Below are positions 41,287-48,899 of a stretch of DNA of 64,000 bases, one piece after another. The notes beneath the pieces were generated by a model. It was not told where the DNA came from and did not search any database. It saw nothing but the letters and a program-made list of their open reading frames with translations. Source of the stretch: Paenibacillus cellulositrophicus (GTDB lineage Bacteria > Bacillota > Bacilli > Paenibacillales > Paenibacillaceae); the NCBI RefSeq assembly GCF_009363095.1, contig NZ_CP045295.1, forward strand, positions 434,001 through 498,000, read 5' to 3'. Both the position numbers and the translations under genes were made by a program. Within the stretch, counting starts at the first letter, position 1. The number at the start of each line of letters is the position of its first letter.

Positions 41287-41581
41287 TTAAATGACTTGTA
41301 AGACAAAACAATAAAAAGCGTCTCCATTCGATTGATTTTCAATATGCTCGTCCATCCACCATACGCCGTAAGAGTAATAATAAGTCCCTTTTTGTGCGGG
41401 GGCATGAAAACTATTCTCTTTCACCGCAACGTCTATTGAACTTCCCTCCGCCGTCATTTGCGTGACGGTGATATTTGTTGGGCTTGGGCTCAACATTCAT
41501 TGCAAACTTCACGACTTCACCGGGTTGTACGGAAACAGGAACTTCATCTTTTAAAAGTTCAACCGGTCCAGCGGTATCCAC
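41287..41581 (-). pseudogene. Truncated, frameshifted gene remnant
   Basis: The visible C-terminal reading (41287 to about 41490) encodes SPTNITVTQMTAEGSSIDV... and ends AFYCFVLQVI. Continuing upstream in a different frame gives VELLKDEVPVSVQPGEVVKFAMNVEP, which joins logically just before it. So a single-base shift near 41480-41495 broke one ORF. No start codon or ribosome site is found, so the 5' part is also gone. The protein looks like an extracytoplasmic beta domain; I do not recognise the family. Confidence 0.65.
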
Positions 41582-41681
41582 ACATATACCTTGATTCTAT
41601 CCTAATCATCACTGCTTAGACGTTAAAAATTTCCAATTTGTTGTATCATACTTCAGCATACATTCTTCTTAAAACACAAAA

Positions 41682-41720
41682 AGCCGCAGTTACGCGGCTA
41701 TGAATTGTGTATGCTCTTGT
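41682..41720. repeat. Copy of dispersed hairpin-plus-tail repeat
   Basis: AGCCGC / GCGGCT arms (41682-41699) are followed by a GTGTATGCTCTTGTC tail. The same hairpin core and tail (with one T/C difference) occur at 6771-6809. It serves as the terminator region for the HD-domain gene on the minus strand or the remnant upstream. Confidence 0.6.
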
Positions 41721-41756
41721 CCAGGTCCATGACTTAGGCTGATTGAACGTGCGTTG

Positions 41757-42395
41757 TTATTCATCCCATCTGGAATGAAGCACGTGATGGCAAAAATTAG
41801 GCCGTTTATAACCCGGCAGAAACAGCTCGCATATATCGGCGTTAATCGTGCCGTAGGTCGTTTCCGGTTTATGCTTAAAGCCTTCAAAGAAGGCGCGCAG
41901 AATGTTGTGCTTAAACCGGTTTCGCGGGAACGCATCAACGATTTGCCGGCGAATTTCTTCCGAGATCAGTTCGAAGTTTTTCCCCACGACGTCGTAACCG
42001 ACGCCAAAATTCATCAGGGCCGCTTCGGTTTCTTTATATTCGACGATTCCGATCGTAGTATGCAGGGCGACGGCATCCCACACCAATCGGATGGATTCTT
42101 CCGGCACGCCACGGCTTTGCAGGAAATCTCGAGCGGCATTCGCGCCGTCGACTTCAAAGCGCTTATCAGGACTGCGGAATGCAGGCGTAAGGCCTAAATC
42201 GTGGAAAAGAGAACTGATATAGAGCAATTCCGGATCATACTTCAATTGATTCAGGTTGCCTTTGAATGCTGCGAAAAGAAATACCCGGTTTGAATGGTTC
42301 CACAGCAAATCATCACCATGTTCCCGGAGTAATTCGGCCGCTTCCTTGGCCAGTTTGCTATCAGGTATTTGGATATCTGCGATTGACATGGACAT
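41757..42395 (-). CDS. HD-domain protein (putative phosphohydrolase/hydratase)
   Basis: A 212-residue HD-superfamily metalloprotein. The metal ligands are NHSNRVFLFAA (first His), LFHDLGLTP (HD pair) and VALHTTIG (further His). The layout with an early HSNRV motif resembles the cyanamide-hydratase-like HD branch, but the substrate is uncertain. The ATG at 42395 follows AGGGGGCG. It stands alone, with the dispersed hairpin repeat just after its stop. Confidence 0.83.
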   Translation of the reverse strand: MSMSIADIQIPDSKLAKEAAELLREHGDDLLWNHSNRVFLFAAFKGNLNQLKYDPELLYISSLFHDLGLTPAFRSPDKRFEVDGANAARDFLQSRGVPEESIRLVWDAVALHTTIGIVEYKETEAALMNFGVGYDVVGKNFELISEEIRRQIVDAFPRNRFKHNILRAFFEGFKHKPETTYGTINADICELFLPGYKRPNFCHHVLHSRWDE

Positions 42396-42564
42396 CGCTA
42401 AGCGCCCCCTATTTATGTCGTTAAGCTTATACTAGGGTTTCATGGAATGGAGATCAATGCGGGTGTTTCTATGATCATTATCGACCAAATGCATGATCTC
42501 CTACCTATTTCCAGTATCCCCTTAAGACATTCGAATATTCCCTGGGGCGCTGCAGATTCTTTTT

Positions 42565-43419
42565 CTAAATATCCATTGACATAAGTACTAATTTTACAGG
42601 AAAGGTATACCCCATTGACTCTAACAACGATATAGCTTCCTTATTCTGTTCATGAACCAGCGTCTCCACTTCGTTTCTGCCGTTCTTCAGGTGATACTCA
42701 AATCCCTTCGTGATGAGAAACCTACCCAGCCCTCTATTACGCCAACGCGGAATGACGAATAATCTTTCGACTGCCCCGGTTTGCCAACACATTACGCTGC
42801 CAACCAACTCATCACCTTCAAAGGCAGAAATGGTATGTAACTCCGGACCACCCATCATCCATTCCAACATATTTACACTTCGGTATACTACACCTTGATA
42901 AAATTGATTTTCCAGCTCGGTATATTGGATTCGTTCTTCTCTGGATTCCATTGGGTGGTATTTGACATTCACTCCAATAGGCGCTCTGACTTCAGGTACA
43001 GGTTCTTCAAGTGAACGCCGTGCTATGTAATAAGTTTGAAAAGGGCTAAAGCCCTTCCCTTCGTAAAACGCTCTGTCACCGTAAAAGTCCTTCCACGCAA
43101 CCAGCTTCGTTTTCTTGTTTGGATTGCGCAGCTTTTGGCAGGTATCCATAAAAGTAGGGAAAAGAACTGCTCTCACTTCATCCATGCGGTTTAAAGCTAA
43201 TTCATTCGTAGGCATTTCGACTTCGAATACATCATGATTATCCGCAATTCCGTGACGTAAGTATCCTACACATATTAAATTACCGTCCTCGTTAAATACA
43301 CAGCTCATCCTCTGATGATCGTAATCTCGATTATATTTAAAAAGGATCCATGCTTTGTGACTTAAGTTTTTTACTGCTTCCTCTAATTCAGACCCATACG
43401 GACGAGCTTGTAATGACAT
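42565..43419 (-). CDS. GNAT-family N-acetyltransferase (tandem GNAT fold)
   Basis: A 284-residue acetyl-CoA-dependent acyltransferase. The C-terminal half has the pyrophosphate-binding loop RWRNRGLGRFLITKGFEYH preceded by VERLFVIP; the N-terminal half looks like a second, degenerate GNAT domain (FYGDRAFYEGKGF). ATG 43419 follows AGAGGGG; the reading to 43503 is not supported. The acceptor substrate is unknown. It lies 132 bases after the CD3324-like gene on the same strand, separated by a terminator. Confidence 0.83.
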   Translation of the reverse strand: MSLQARPYGSELEEAVKNLSHKAWILFKYNRDYDHQRMSCVFNEDGNLICVGYLRHGIADNHDVFEVEMPTNELALNRMDEVRAVLFPTFMDTCQKLRNPNKKTKLVAWKDFYGDRAFYEGKGFSPFQTYYIARRSLEEPVPEVRAPIGVNVKYHPMESREERIQYTELENQFYQGVVYRSVNMLEWMMGGPELHTISAFEGDELVGSVMCWQTGAVERLFVIPRWRNRGLGRFLITKGFEYHLKNGRNEVETLVHEQNKEAISLLESMGYTFPVKLVLMSMDI

Positions 43420-43515
43420 CCGAATGCCCCTCTCTGAATGGTGTTTCTTCAATCGTAGCAAAGGAAACCGTTTAGAAATATATAAAAGACCTTTCAGAAT
43501 CATTTTTTACACAAA

Positions 43516-43544
43516 AAATCACATCATAATATATGATGTGATTT
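43516..43544 (-). terminator. Terminator between CD3324-like and GNAT genes
   Basis: Thirteen-base arms AAATCACATCATA / TATGATGTGATTT with a 3-base loop, then TTTTTTGTG on the minus strand. Confidence 0.87.
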
Positions 43545-43551
43545 CTACGGC

Positions 43552-43818
43552 CTACATTTTTGAATAAATGATTTTTTTAATACTATCGATGGAAAGGCAG
43601 AATTGATCAGAAAGTTCATCGATCGTTGCGCCATCAATATATTGCTGACGTATGGTTTCGTTTCTGAGGCTCAAATGTTTTCGGCTTCCTGAATTTTCGC
43701 CCCATTTCTTCCGTTGTCCTTCTGGGGTTGGGATGTAAACCATGCTTCCGTGGATATATTTCTGTATTTCCTTTAAAAGCTCTTCCGGAAAAATGATATC
43801 TGCGTTTACATACTTCAT
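43552..43818 (-). CDS. CD3324-family (Mor-like HTH) protein
   Basis: An 88-residue protein with MKYVNADIIFPEELLKEIQKYI, the central GSMVYIPTPEGQRKKWGENSGSRK and a C-terminal helix-turn-helix (IRQQYIDGATIDELSDQFCLSIDSIKKIIY). This matches the small CD3324 family in Firmicutes, related to Mor-type activators. Possible DNA-binding protein; targets unknown. AAGGAG precedes the ATG, and it is terminated immediately downstream. Confidence 0.82.
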   Translation of the reverse strand: MKYVNADIIFPEELLKEIQKYIHGSMVYIPTPEGQRKKWGENSGSRKHLSLRNETIRQQYIDGATIDELSDQFCLSIDSIKKIIYSKM

Positions 43819-44164
43819 GATAGCTCTGCTCCTTAAAATTTATTAAAATTTAAGGTTGCAAAGCCTATCCTATAAACAATGATCATGAACGCTGATATTC
43901 AGGCGGTGAAAATGAAATCTGAGCTCCATACAAACAACCGCCGTTGTTTATAGTACAAGACTTTGCATGGAGCTGATCGTAGATTTTCTCATCATTCGAG
44001 ACCTCACTTTCAAAAATATGATCGGTGTCTAATCAGTACCAAAGATTACAATCGATAATATGTTTATTTTACTGATTTCTCCACTTCATGTAAATGTCTG
44101 GAACTGCGCCTAACTGTCATTTCAAAACATGAGGGGCTGGTACTGTTAGCCGAACCTCTTAGTG
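43819..44164. other. Non-coding region with inverted repeats
   Basis: No gene. AGCTCCAT near 43922 pairs with ATGGAGCT near 43968, enclosing an AAACAAC/GTTGTTT hairpin. This compound fold has no T-tail. Otherwise AT-rich sequence with nothing recognisable. Confidence 0.4.
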
Positions 44165-45019
44165 TTACAAAGAATTATTGATAAATTCCTTTACGGCCAT
44201 TGCAACTCGTTCAGGCTGTTCTTCTGCTGAAAAATGCCCGCAATTTTCGATGATTTTGGCTTTGATATGTTGCAGGCCATTTTCCCTAAATCCGGCAAGG
44301 TATTTTTCAATATCTGCATTTTCATCCGATCCTCGCAAGTACAGAACTGGCGTTGACACGGTAACATGTTTTGACGCGGCATTATCCTGTTCATCTTCTT
44401 GGAAGCATCTGTATAAATCAAATCCTGCTCTCAATGCGTCCAAACGGGAATAGGCTTCGGCATATAATGTTCTGCGGGCATCACTCATTCGCTTGCCTTT
44501 TCCGGCCAGCACGTCATAGAAAAAGGAGAAATAAGGAAGTTCTTTGCCTGAAACCAGTATCTCGGGCAGTTCAGGCACGTTATGAAAACCAAAATGCCAG
44601 ATGTAAGGATTACTTTTCACCTCGTTCCACGGATCAACTCCAGGAATGGCGACATTCATAATTACCGCGCGCGATAATCTGTCAGGAAAGCTCTTCAGAA
44701 AAGCATACGTCACCTGGCCTCCAGCATCACAACCTACCAGTGTCACATCTTGCAAATTCATATGATCCATAATTCCTCGAACATACTCGGCTATATTGCG
44801 TTTGCTGTATGACTGCAAAGGAATGACTGAATTCCCGATCCCGGGGATGTCGATGGCGATAACATGATATTCTTCGGCAAGCCTATGCATCACGTCTTCA
44901 AATTCCAGCCAACAGGTCGGCCAACCATGAATCAAAAACACAGTTGGCTTTGATATGGAACCGGCTTCGACTACATGGATCGGAACTTCTTTGACAAGTA
45001 CTTCCCGGTGTGTGAACAA
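44165..45019 (-). CDS. Alpha/beta hydrolase, epoxide hydrolase/haloalkane dehalogenase-like
   Basis: A 284-residue alpha/beta hydrolase with oxyanion motif IHGWPTCWLEFE, nucleophile elbow VGCDAGGQV (Asp rather than Ser, as in epoxide hydrolases and dehalogenases), a cap region rich in aromatics, acid candidate LRGSDENAD and catalytic His NCGHFSAEEQP. It would open epoxides or cleave halides; the substrate is unproven. The start is TTG at 45019 with AGGAG upstream and no better in-frame start nearby. Confidence 0.85.
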   Translation of the reverse strand: MFTHREVLVKEVPIHVVEAGSISKPTVFLIHGWPTCWLEFEDVMHRLAEEYHVIAIDIPGIGNSVIPLQSYSKRNIAEYVRGIMDHMNLQDVTLVGCDAGGQVTYAFLKSFPDRLSRAVIMNVAIPGVDPWNEVKSNPYIWHFGFHNVPELPEILVSGKELPYFSFFYDVLAGKGKRMSDARRTLYAEAYSRLDALRAGFDLYRCFQEDEQDNAASKHVTVSTPVLYLRGSDENADIEKYLAGFRENGLQHIKAKIIENCGHFSAEEQPERVAMAVKEFINNSL

Positions 45020-45145
45020 ACCTTCTCACTCCTATCGAAATTTTGTGATCACTTCTCAATCGTAGCATTCAAAATATGACAACATCTTGTCACCATTGAC
45101 ATATCGTATTTGCAAAATGCGGACGGATGTAAAAGCCAGCTGAGC

Positions 45146-46366
45146 TTATCCGGCGGCACCCGACTCGTCTGGAGCGTGCGCGTGCCCCGTTACGGCTGCC
45201 CGCCGCTTCATGCGCCGCTCCAGACGCAGGCTAACCGCAAACAAGACGAGCGACAGCGCCGTCATAGCGCCTGCGAAATAGCCAATCTCACCGACGGTAG
45301 CGAAGCGCACGACAGCTCCTCCGGCCGATGCGCCCAAGGCGCTGCCGACGTACAGGACGGAAGACTGCAGCGACAGGACGATGCCGGACGAAGGCCCCGA
45401 CAGCCCGATCAACCGGTGCTGCTGCGCAGGATTGAACATGTAGCCGCTGAAGCCGAACAGTGCCATAGCAGCCACCGCCATGGCGAGAATACCAGGCCGG
45501 CCGGCAAAGCCGTATAACGCCGACATCAAGATAAGCGCGGCTGTGAGCAGGGTAAGCGCCAGTGGAATCGCCCGGTTCGGTCCGATCCGGTCCGCGGCCA
45601 AGCCGCCTGTCCGCACCCCGATGAAGCTGGCGATACCGGAGAGGCACAGCACCATGCTGATCGTCCGGCCGCCGGCACCATAGCCGGAAAAAAGTTCGGA
45701 AACATACGTAAAGAGCGCAAAAATACCGGTGGCCCAAGCAAGCGTAATCAGCAAGGCGGATAGCAGCTCCGGCTTCTTGAGGTACAAAAGGCGTTCCCTT
45801 ATACCGATCGCCGCACCCGGCGCCACCTGCGGGAACAGCAGCCGGATGGCTAGCGCGGCGAGCAGCGCCACCCCGCCGACGATCCAGAACGTCGTACGCC
45901 AGTCAAACGTCAGGGCGACCCACATCCCGAAGGGGACGCCCAGGATCAGGGAGACGGTTTGCCCGGCAATAACGATCGACACCGCACGCCCTCTTTTCTC
46001 AGGCGCGGCCAGCGTGGAGGCGACGGCGACGGCCCCCGGCGAGAACAGGCCTGCCCCCAGCGCGGCGACAATCCGCCCGGTCATCATCAGGCCATAAGAA
46101 GAGGCGAACCCGCACAGCACGTTTCCGACAGTGAGCAGCAGCAGCGAACCGAACAACAGTTTTCTGCGCTCCATCCTCCCGGTCAGTGTCGTCAGCAGCG
46201 GCGACGACACGGCATACACGAGCGCGAACGCCGTCACCAGTTGTCCGGCAAGCGCCGTCGACACATGCATCGCCGCCGCCAGTGTTGGCAGCAGCCCGCC
46301 GATCATATACCCTTCCGTGCCGACCGCAAACGCCCCAAGCGCCAGCCAAAAAATCCGTTTGTCCAT
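45146..46366 (-). CDS. MFS exporter, DHA1 (AraJ/YdhP-like)
   Basis: A 406-residue 12-TM transporter: GTEGYMIGGLLPTLAAAMHVSTALAG at TM1, TGRMERRKLLFGSL motif A, GRIVAALGAGLFSPGAVAVAS, and VSIVIAGQTVSLILGVPFGMWVA in the motif C region. It resembles sugar/drug exporters of the YdhP/AraJ type. Its third-codon positions are visibly richer in G/C than those of the genes on either side, suggesting recent transfer. AAGGAGAGGG precedes the ATG. Repeated palindromes in front of it and an Rrf2 gene just beyond indicate Rrf2-type control. Confidence 0.88.
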   Translation of the reverse strand: MDKRIFWLALGAFAVGTEGYMIGGLLPTLAAAMHVSTALAGQLVTAFALVYAVSSPLLTTLTGRMERRKLLFGSLLLLTVGNVLCGFASSYGLMMTGRIVAALGAGLFSPGAVAVASTLAAPEKRGRAVSIVIAGQTVSLILGVPFGMWVALTFDWRTTFWIVGGVALLAALAIRLLFPQVAPGAAIGIRERLLYLKKPELLSALLITLAWATGIFALFTYVSELFSGYGAGGRTISMVLCLSGIASFIGVRTGGLAADRIGPNRAIPLALTLLTAALILMSALYGFAGRPGILAMAVAAMALFGFSGYMFNPAQQHRLIGLSGPSSGIVLSLQSSVLYVGSALGASAGGAVVRFATVGEIGYFAGAMTALSLVLFAVSLRLERRMKRRAAVTGHAHAPDESGAAG

Positions 46367-46776
46367 GAAATCCCTCTCCTTATTTAGATTCGTCTTGTCA
46401 ATAGAACTGAATCAGTTACAATGAAAAGCGAAAAAAAGCTCAATTTCGGTTACATCTTAGATTCTTCTCGTCATCAATACAACCGAATCGGTTACATTGA
46501 ACGCCGTAATGAGCCCACATCCAGATGTTATTACTCTACACGGCCTTTCCCCACTTCCATCCTCACTTGAACGTGAGCAGTCGCCTGCCACCTCCTTTCA
46601 TTGAAACTGAATCAGTTACATTGAGGAGCAAAAAAAACGTGGGTCAGTCTAACGGCGTGACGGATTTCTCACCCGGAGTCTCCAGAGGCCGGAATCTCGG
46701 ATCCAGCAGCTGCTGGCCGCTAATCTGGCCCACTCCGGCAAGCGGTTCTCGAAGAATGCCTGCCGTTGCGGCAGCA
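46367..46776. promoter_or_regulatory. Regulatory region with three palindromic operators and a duplicated block
   Basis: AACTGAATCAGTT occurs at 46405-46417 and 46606-46618, and AACCGAATCGGTT at 46481-46493. Each is followed by ACA-W-TGA. The first two copies lie in an imperfect tandem duplication of about 45 bases (46384-46425 and 46457-46502, both starting TTAGATTC). A half-site occurs at 46444-46454, and a weaker version precedes the Rrf2 gene near 47240-47262. No gene is recognised in the interval; the GC-rich part 46640-46776 could be a decayed coding end. Confidence 0.75.
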
Positions 46777-47214
46777 TTACTGCTTCCCTTGCTCCAGCGA
46801 CGAGGCGACCAGATCACGGATCGATTCCTGTGCCAGCCGGCGCTTCAACGCTTCCTCGCTGTCCTCGTAAACCGTTTGCAGAGCCGGCTGAATGCCATTG
46901 CCGATGATACAGCTCGGGTTCGGCTGGCTGTGATGCAGCTCGAATAGTGGCGTCTGCACAACGGCTTCGTACACGTCCAGCAGGCTGATCTCCTCCGGAA
47001 GGCGCGCCAGCTTCCATCCGGCCCCTGTCCCTCCGTGCTGCACCAGAACCAGGCCTGCTTTCGCGAGCTGGCCGAGAATCCGTCTCAGAAAAACCGGGCT
47101 TGTTCCTACGCTGTTCGCAATCCGGTCGGAAGGGAAAAATTCGTCCTTCTCCGACCAATAAGCCAGCCAAGTCAATATATGAAGCGCAACGGTGTAGCGG
47201 CTTACGATAGCCAT
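46777..47214 (-). CDS. Rrf2-family transcriptional regulator
   Basis: A 145-residue winged-helix protein: MAIVSRYTVALHILTWLA, recognition segment SDRIANSVGTSPVFLRRILGQL, wing GGTGAGWKLARLPEEISLLDVYEAV. This is the YwnA-like branch. Only one Cys (PSCIIGNG) is present rather than the three of IscR, so no Fe-S cluster is expected. ATG 47214 is preferred because AAGGGG lies nine bases upstream; ATG 47223 abuts it. It probably controls the MFS exporter downstream and itself through the palindromes. Confidence 0.87.
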   Translation of the reverse strand: MAIVSRYTVALHILTWLAYWSEKDEFFPSDRIANSVGTSPVFLRRILGQLAKAGLVLVQHGGTGAGWKLARLPEEISLLDVYEAVVQTPLFELHHSQPNPSCIIGNGIQPALQTVYEDSEEALKRRLAQESIRDLVASSLEQGKQ

Positions 47215-47326
47215 TTTCGGCATCCCCTTTCAATAAAACCATTATAGTTTCATTGAACGCCTCCCGTCAACGGCTCCCTTTCTCTTCCCAGCAGCTATAC
47301 GGTGTACTTTGTAATGGATTGGCTTC

Positions 47327-48553
47327 TCACTTCATGTCCTGCCAGCTTTTGAAATCGTGGATGGCGAAGCCGGCATAGCTTACATAATGAGCCAATTGAT
47401 TATGGGCGGACTGCAGCTCTTTATCCATCATATCGCTGCTCATGGAATAGAATGAGACCCGCGGACCCTCATTGCTTTTGACCGTTTCGACAGCAATAAC
47501 AATCTTCTTGTTCAGCGTGGAAGCTTCCCTCAGCATGGCCTGCGCATTTTCCACAATGCCATTACCTCCCAACGCATGATTCCGATAATTCATGATGACA
47601 AGGGAATCGAACTTCTCCAGCATCCATGCGCTCATGCTGTAATCCTTTCCCGGTAATTTAATCGTATTCAGCCAATACGGAACGTCGATCGCAATACTCA
47701 AGCCGCTTCCTTTGCTTTCTTTCTCAATCAGTCGCAAATTGTCCATCCAGCTTTCAAGAATGGTCTTATTGTCCGTGGTCCATTCGCTAAGACCATAAGG
47801 CTCAATATCGAAATGCAATCCCGTGAAGCCTGCTTCCGGGCCAACAGAGGAATTATAGGCTTTCACCCACGCTATAAATTTTTGAATATCCCCCTGCGCA
47901 GACTTTTTGGCCCATTCGGGACGGCCCTCAAGTGCCTCCACTTGAATTCCTTCCTGCTTCGCTTTCCGGATGAAGCCTTCATAAATTGCCGGATCTAGAT
48001 CTCTGTCGATTTGAAGGTAAATGGATGTTACACCTTTTACTTTTGCGAAATTTAGTATTTGATCTTGATCCTGTTTGAGGATGTGACTGTCCCATATCCA
48101 TGTTCCTTTGGGGACCCGGGCCACCGAAGACATGATGCTCACCAGATTGCTCGAAGGCTGCCAATCCACGTTGGAGTGCAGGGCTTCACTAATAAAGCGC
48201 AGCGGAACCATCGTGCGGCCATTTTTAAGCACCGCCGCTCCTTCAAAGTCCACCCTTTTCCCATTCACCAGTGCATAATTATGGCCAATCACCAAAATAA
48301 TGATGTCACGGTCAAGCGAGATCGTGATTTGTTTTAAACTTCCGTTCCATTTCGTTGTCGCTCCAAGTTTGTCGGATACAAAAGCAAGCGGAACCATCGT
48401 AAGGCTGGATTTTTGATCGACATAGGGGTGTCCATCTGGGAATTGTACTTCACGCCCGTCCACGGATACACGGACTTCAGAAGCGTAGATCGCGGGGGTA
48501 AATGCACCTAAGCTCAGCATGATCGCCAACGTGCATACTAACCATTTTCTCAT
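47327..48553 (-). CDS. Secreted stalk-domain (copper amine oxidase N-like) protein with TIM-barrel-like region
   Basis: A 408-residue exported protein: signal peptide MRKWLVCTLAIMLSLGAFTPAIYAS, then a Cu-amine-oxidase-N-type stalk domain (residues about 27-140, with MVPLAFVSDKLGATTKWNG and MVPLRFISEALHSNVDWQ repeats). A C-terminal region of about 260 residues follows, with barrel-like strands (GLHFDIEPYG, LSIAIDVPYWL, SLVIMNYRNHA). The IDIEP-like Asp-x-Glu hints at a glycoside-hydrolase-like active site, but no family is certain. It is probably cell-wall associated in Paenibacillus style. Monocistronic. Confidence 0.8.
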   Translation of the reverse strand: MRKWLVCTLAIMLSLGAFTPAIYASEVRVSVDGREVQFPDGHPYVDQKSSLTMVPLAFVSDKLGATTKWNGSLKQITISLDRDIIILVIGHNYALVNGKRVDFEGAAVLKNGRTMVPLRFISEALHSNVDWQPSSNLVSIMSSVARVPKGTWIWDSHILKQDQDQILNFAKVKGVTSIYLQIDRDLDPAIYEGFIRKAKQEGIQVEALEGRPEWAKKSAQGDIQKFIAWVKAYNSSVGPEAGFTGLHFDIEPYGLSEWTTDNKTILESWMDNLRLIEKESKGSGLSIAIDVPYWLNTIKLPGKDYSMSAWMLEKFDSLVIMNYRNHALGGNGIVENAQAMLREASTLNKKIVIAVETVKSNEGPRVSFYSMSSDMMDKELQSAHNQLAHYVSYAGFAIHDFKSWQDMK

Positions 48554-48899
48554 GAGTTACTTCCTTATCTTATTAAATTTGTTCTTTACCGCATTGTGCA
48601 CACTTGGCCGCACATTGAAATTATACGGTATGTAATAATTGGTAACAAGCTCAACGGGCAAATTACGCTTAACCCACAGGAGCCGCTCTACTAGAAGCTA
48701 TCTCGGCCAGCATTTATTCCCCTATGCATATCTCTGTTGTTCCTTACCTCCGTTAGGCTTGATGTCCTTGTCTTGAATAACAGCCCTTTACTTCAATAAC
48801 AAAAGGACCACCGAAATAATCAGCAGTCCTTCTATTGATATAAAAGCAATGATCATCCTATCATTCCCCTTACAGAGGGTTGATCAGGTTTACTAGGTT
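48554..48899. other. Intergenic region between stalk protein promoter and pentonate operon end
   Basis: No gene seen. A terminator lies at 48803-48831; the remainder should hold the promoter of the stalk-protein gene near 48560-48650. Confidence 0.5.
48803..48831 (-). terminator. Terminator of the pentonate catabolic operon
   Basis: Arms AAGGAC / GTCCTT with partial inner pairing and TTTTG on the minus strand, about 70 bases past the dehydratase stop. Confidence 0.65.

Noticed and set aside
43919..43975. Structured RNA (nested inverted repeats)
   Set aside because: The pairing is visible but matches no RNA class I know and has no promoter or terminator; left as a note in the region entry.
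45110..46424. Several plus-strand ORFs across the MFS gene
   Set aside because: Antisense shadows caused by GC-rich third codon positions; no starts with ribosome sites.
46640..46776. Readable stretch after the Rrf2 stop (ends FRPLETPGEKSVTPLD in one frame)
   Set aside because: It looks protein-like but has no start, no family match and is only about 45 codons; may be a decayed gene end, not callable.
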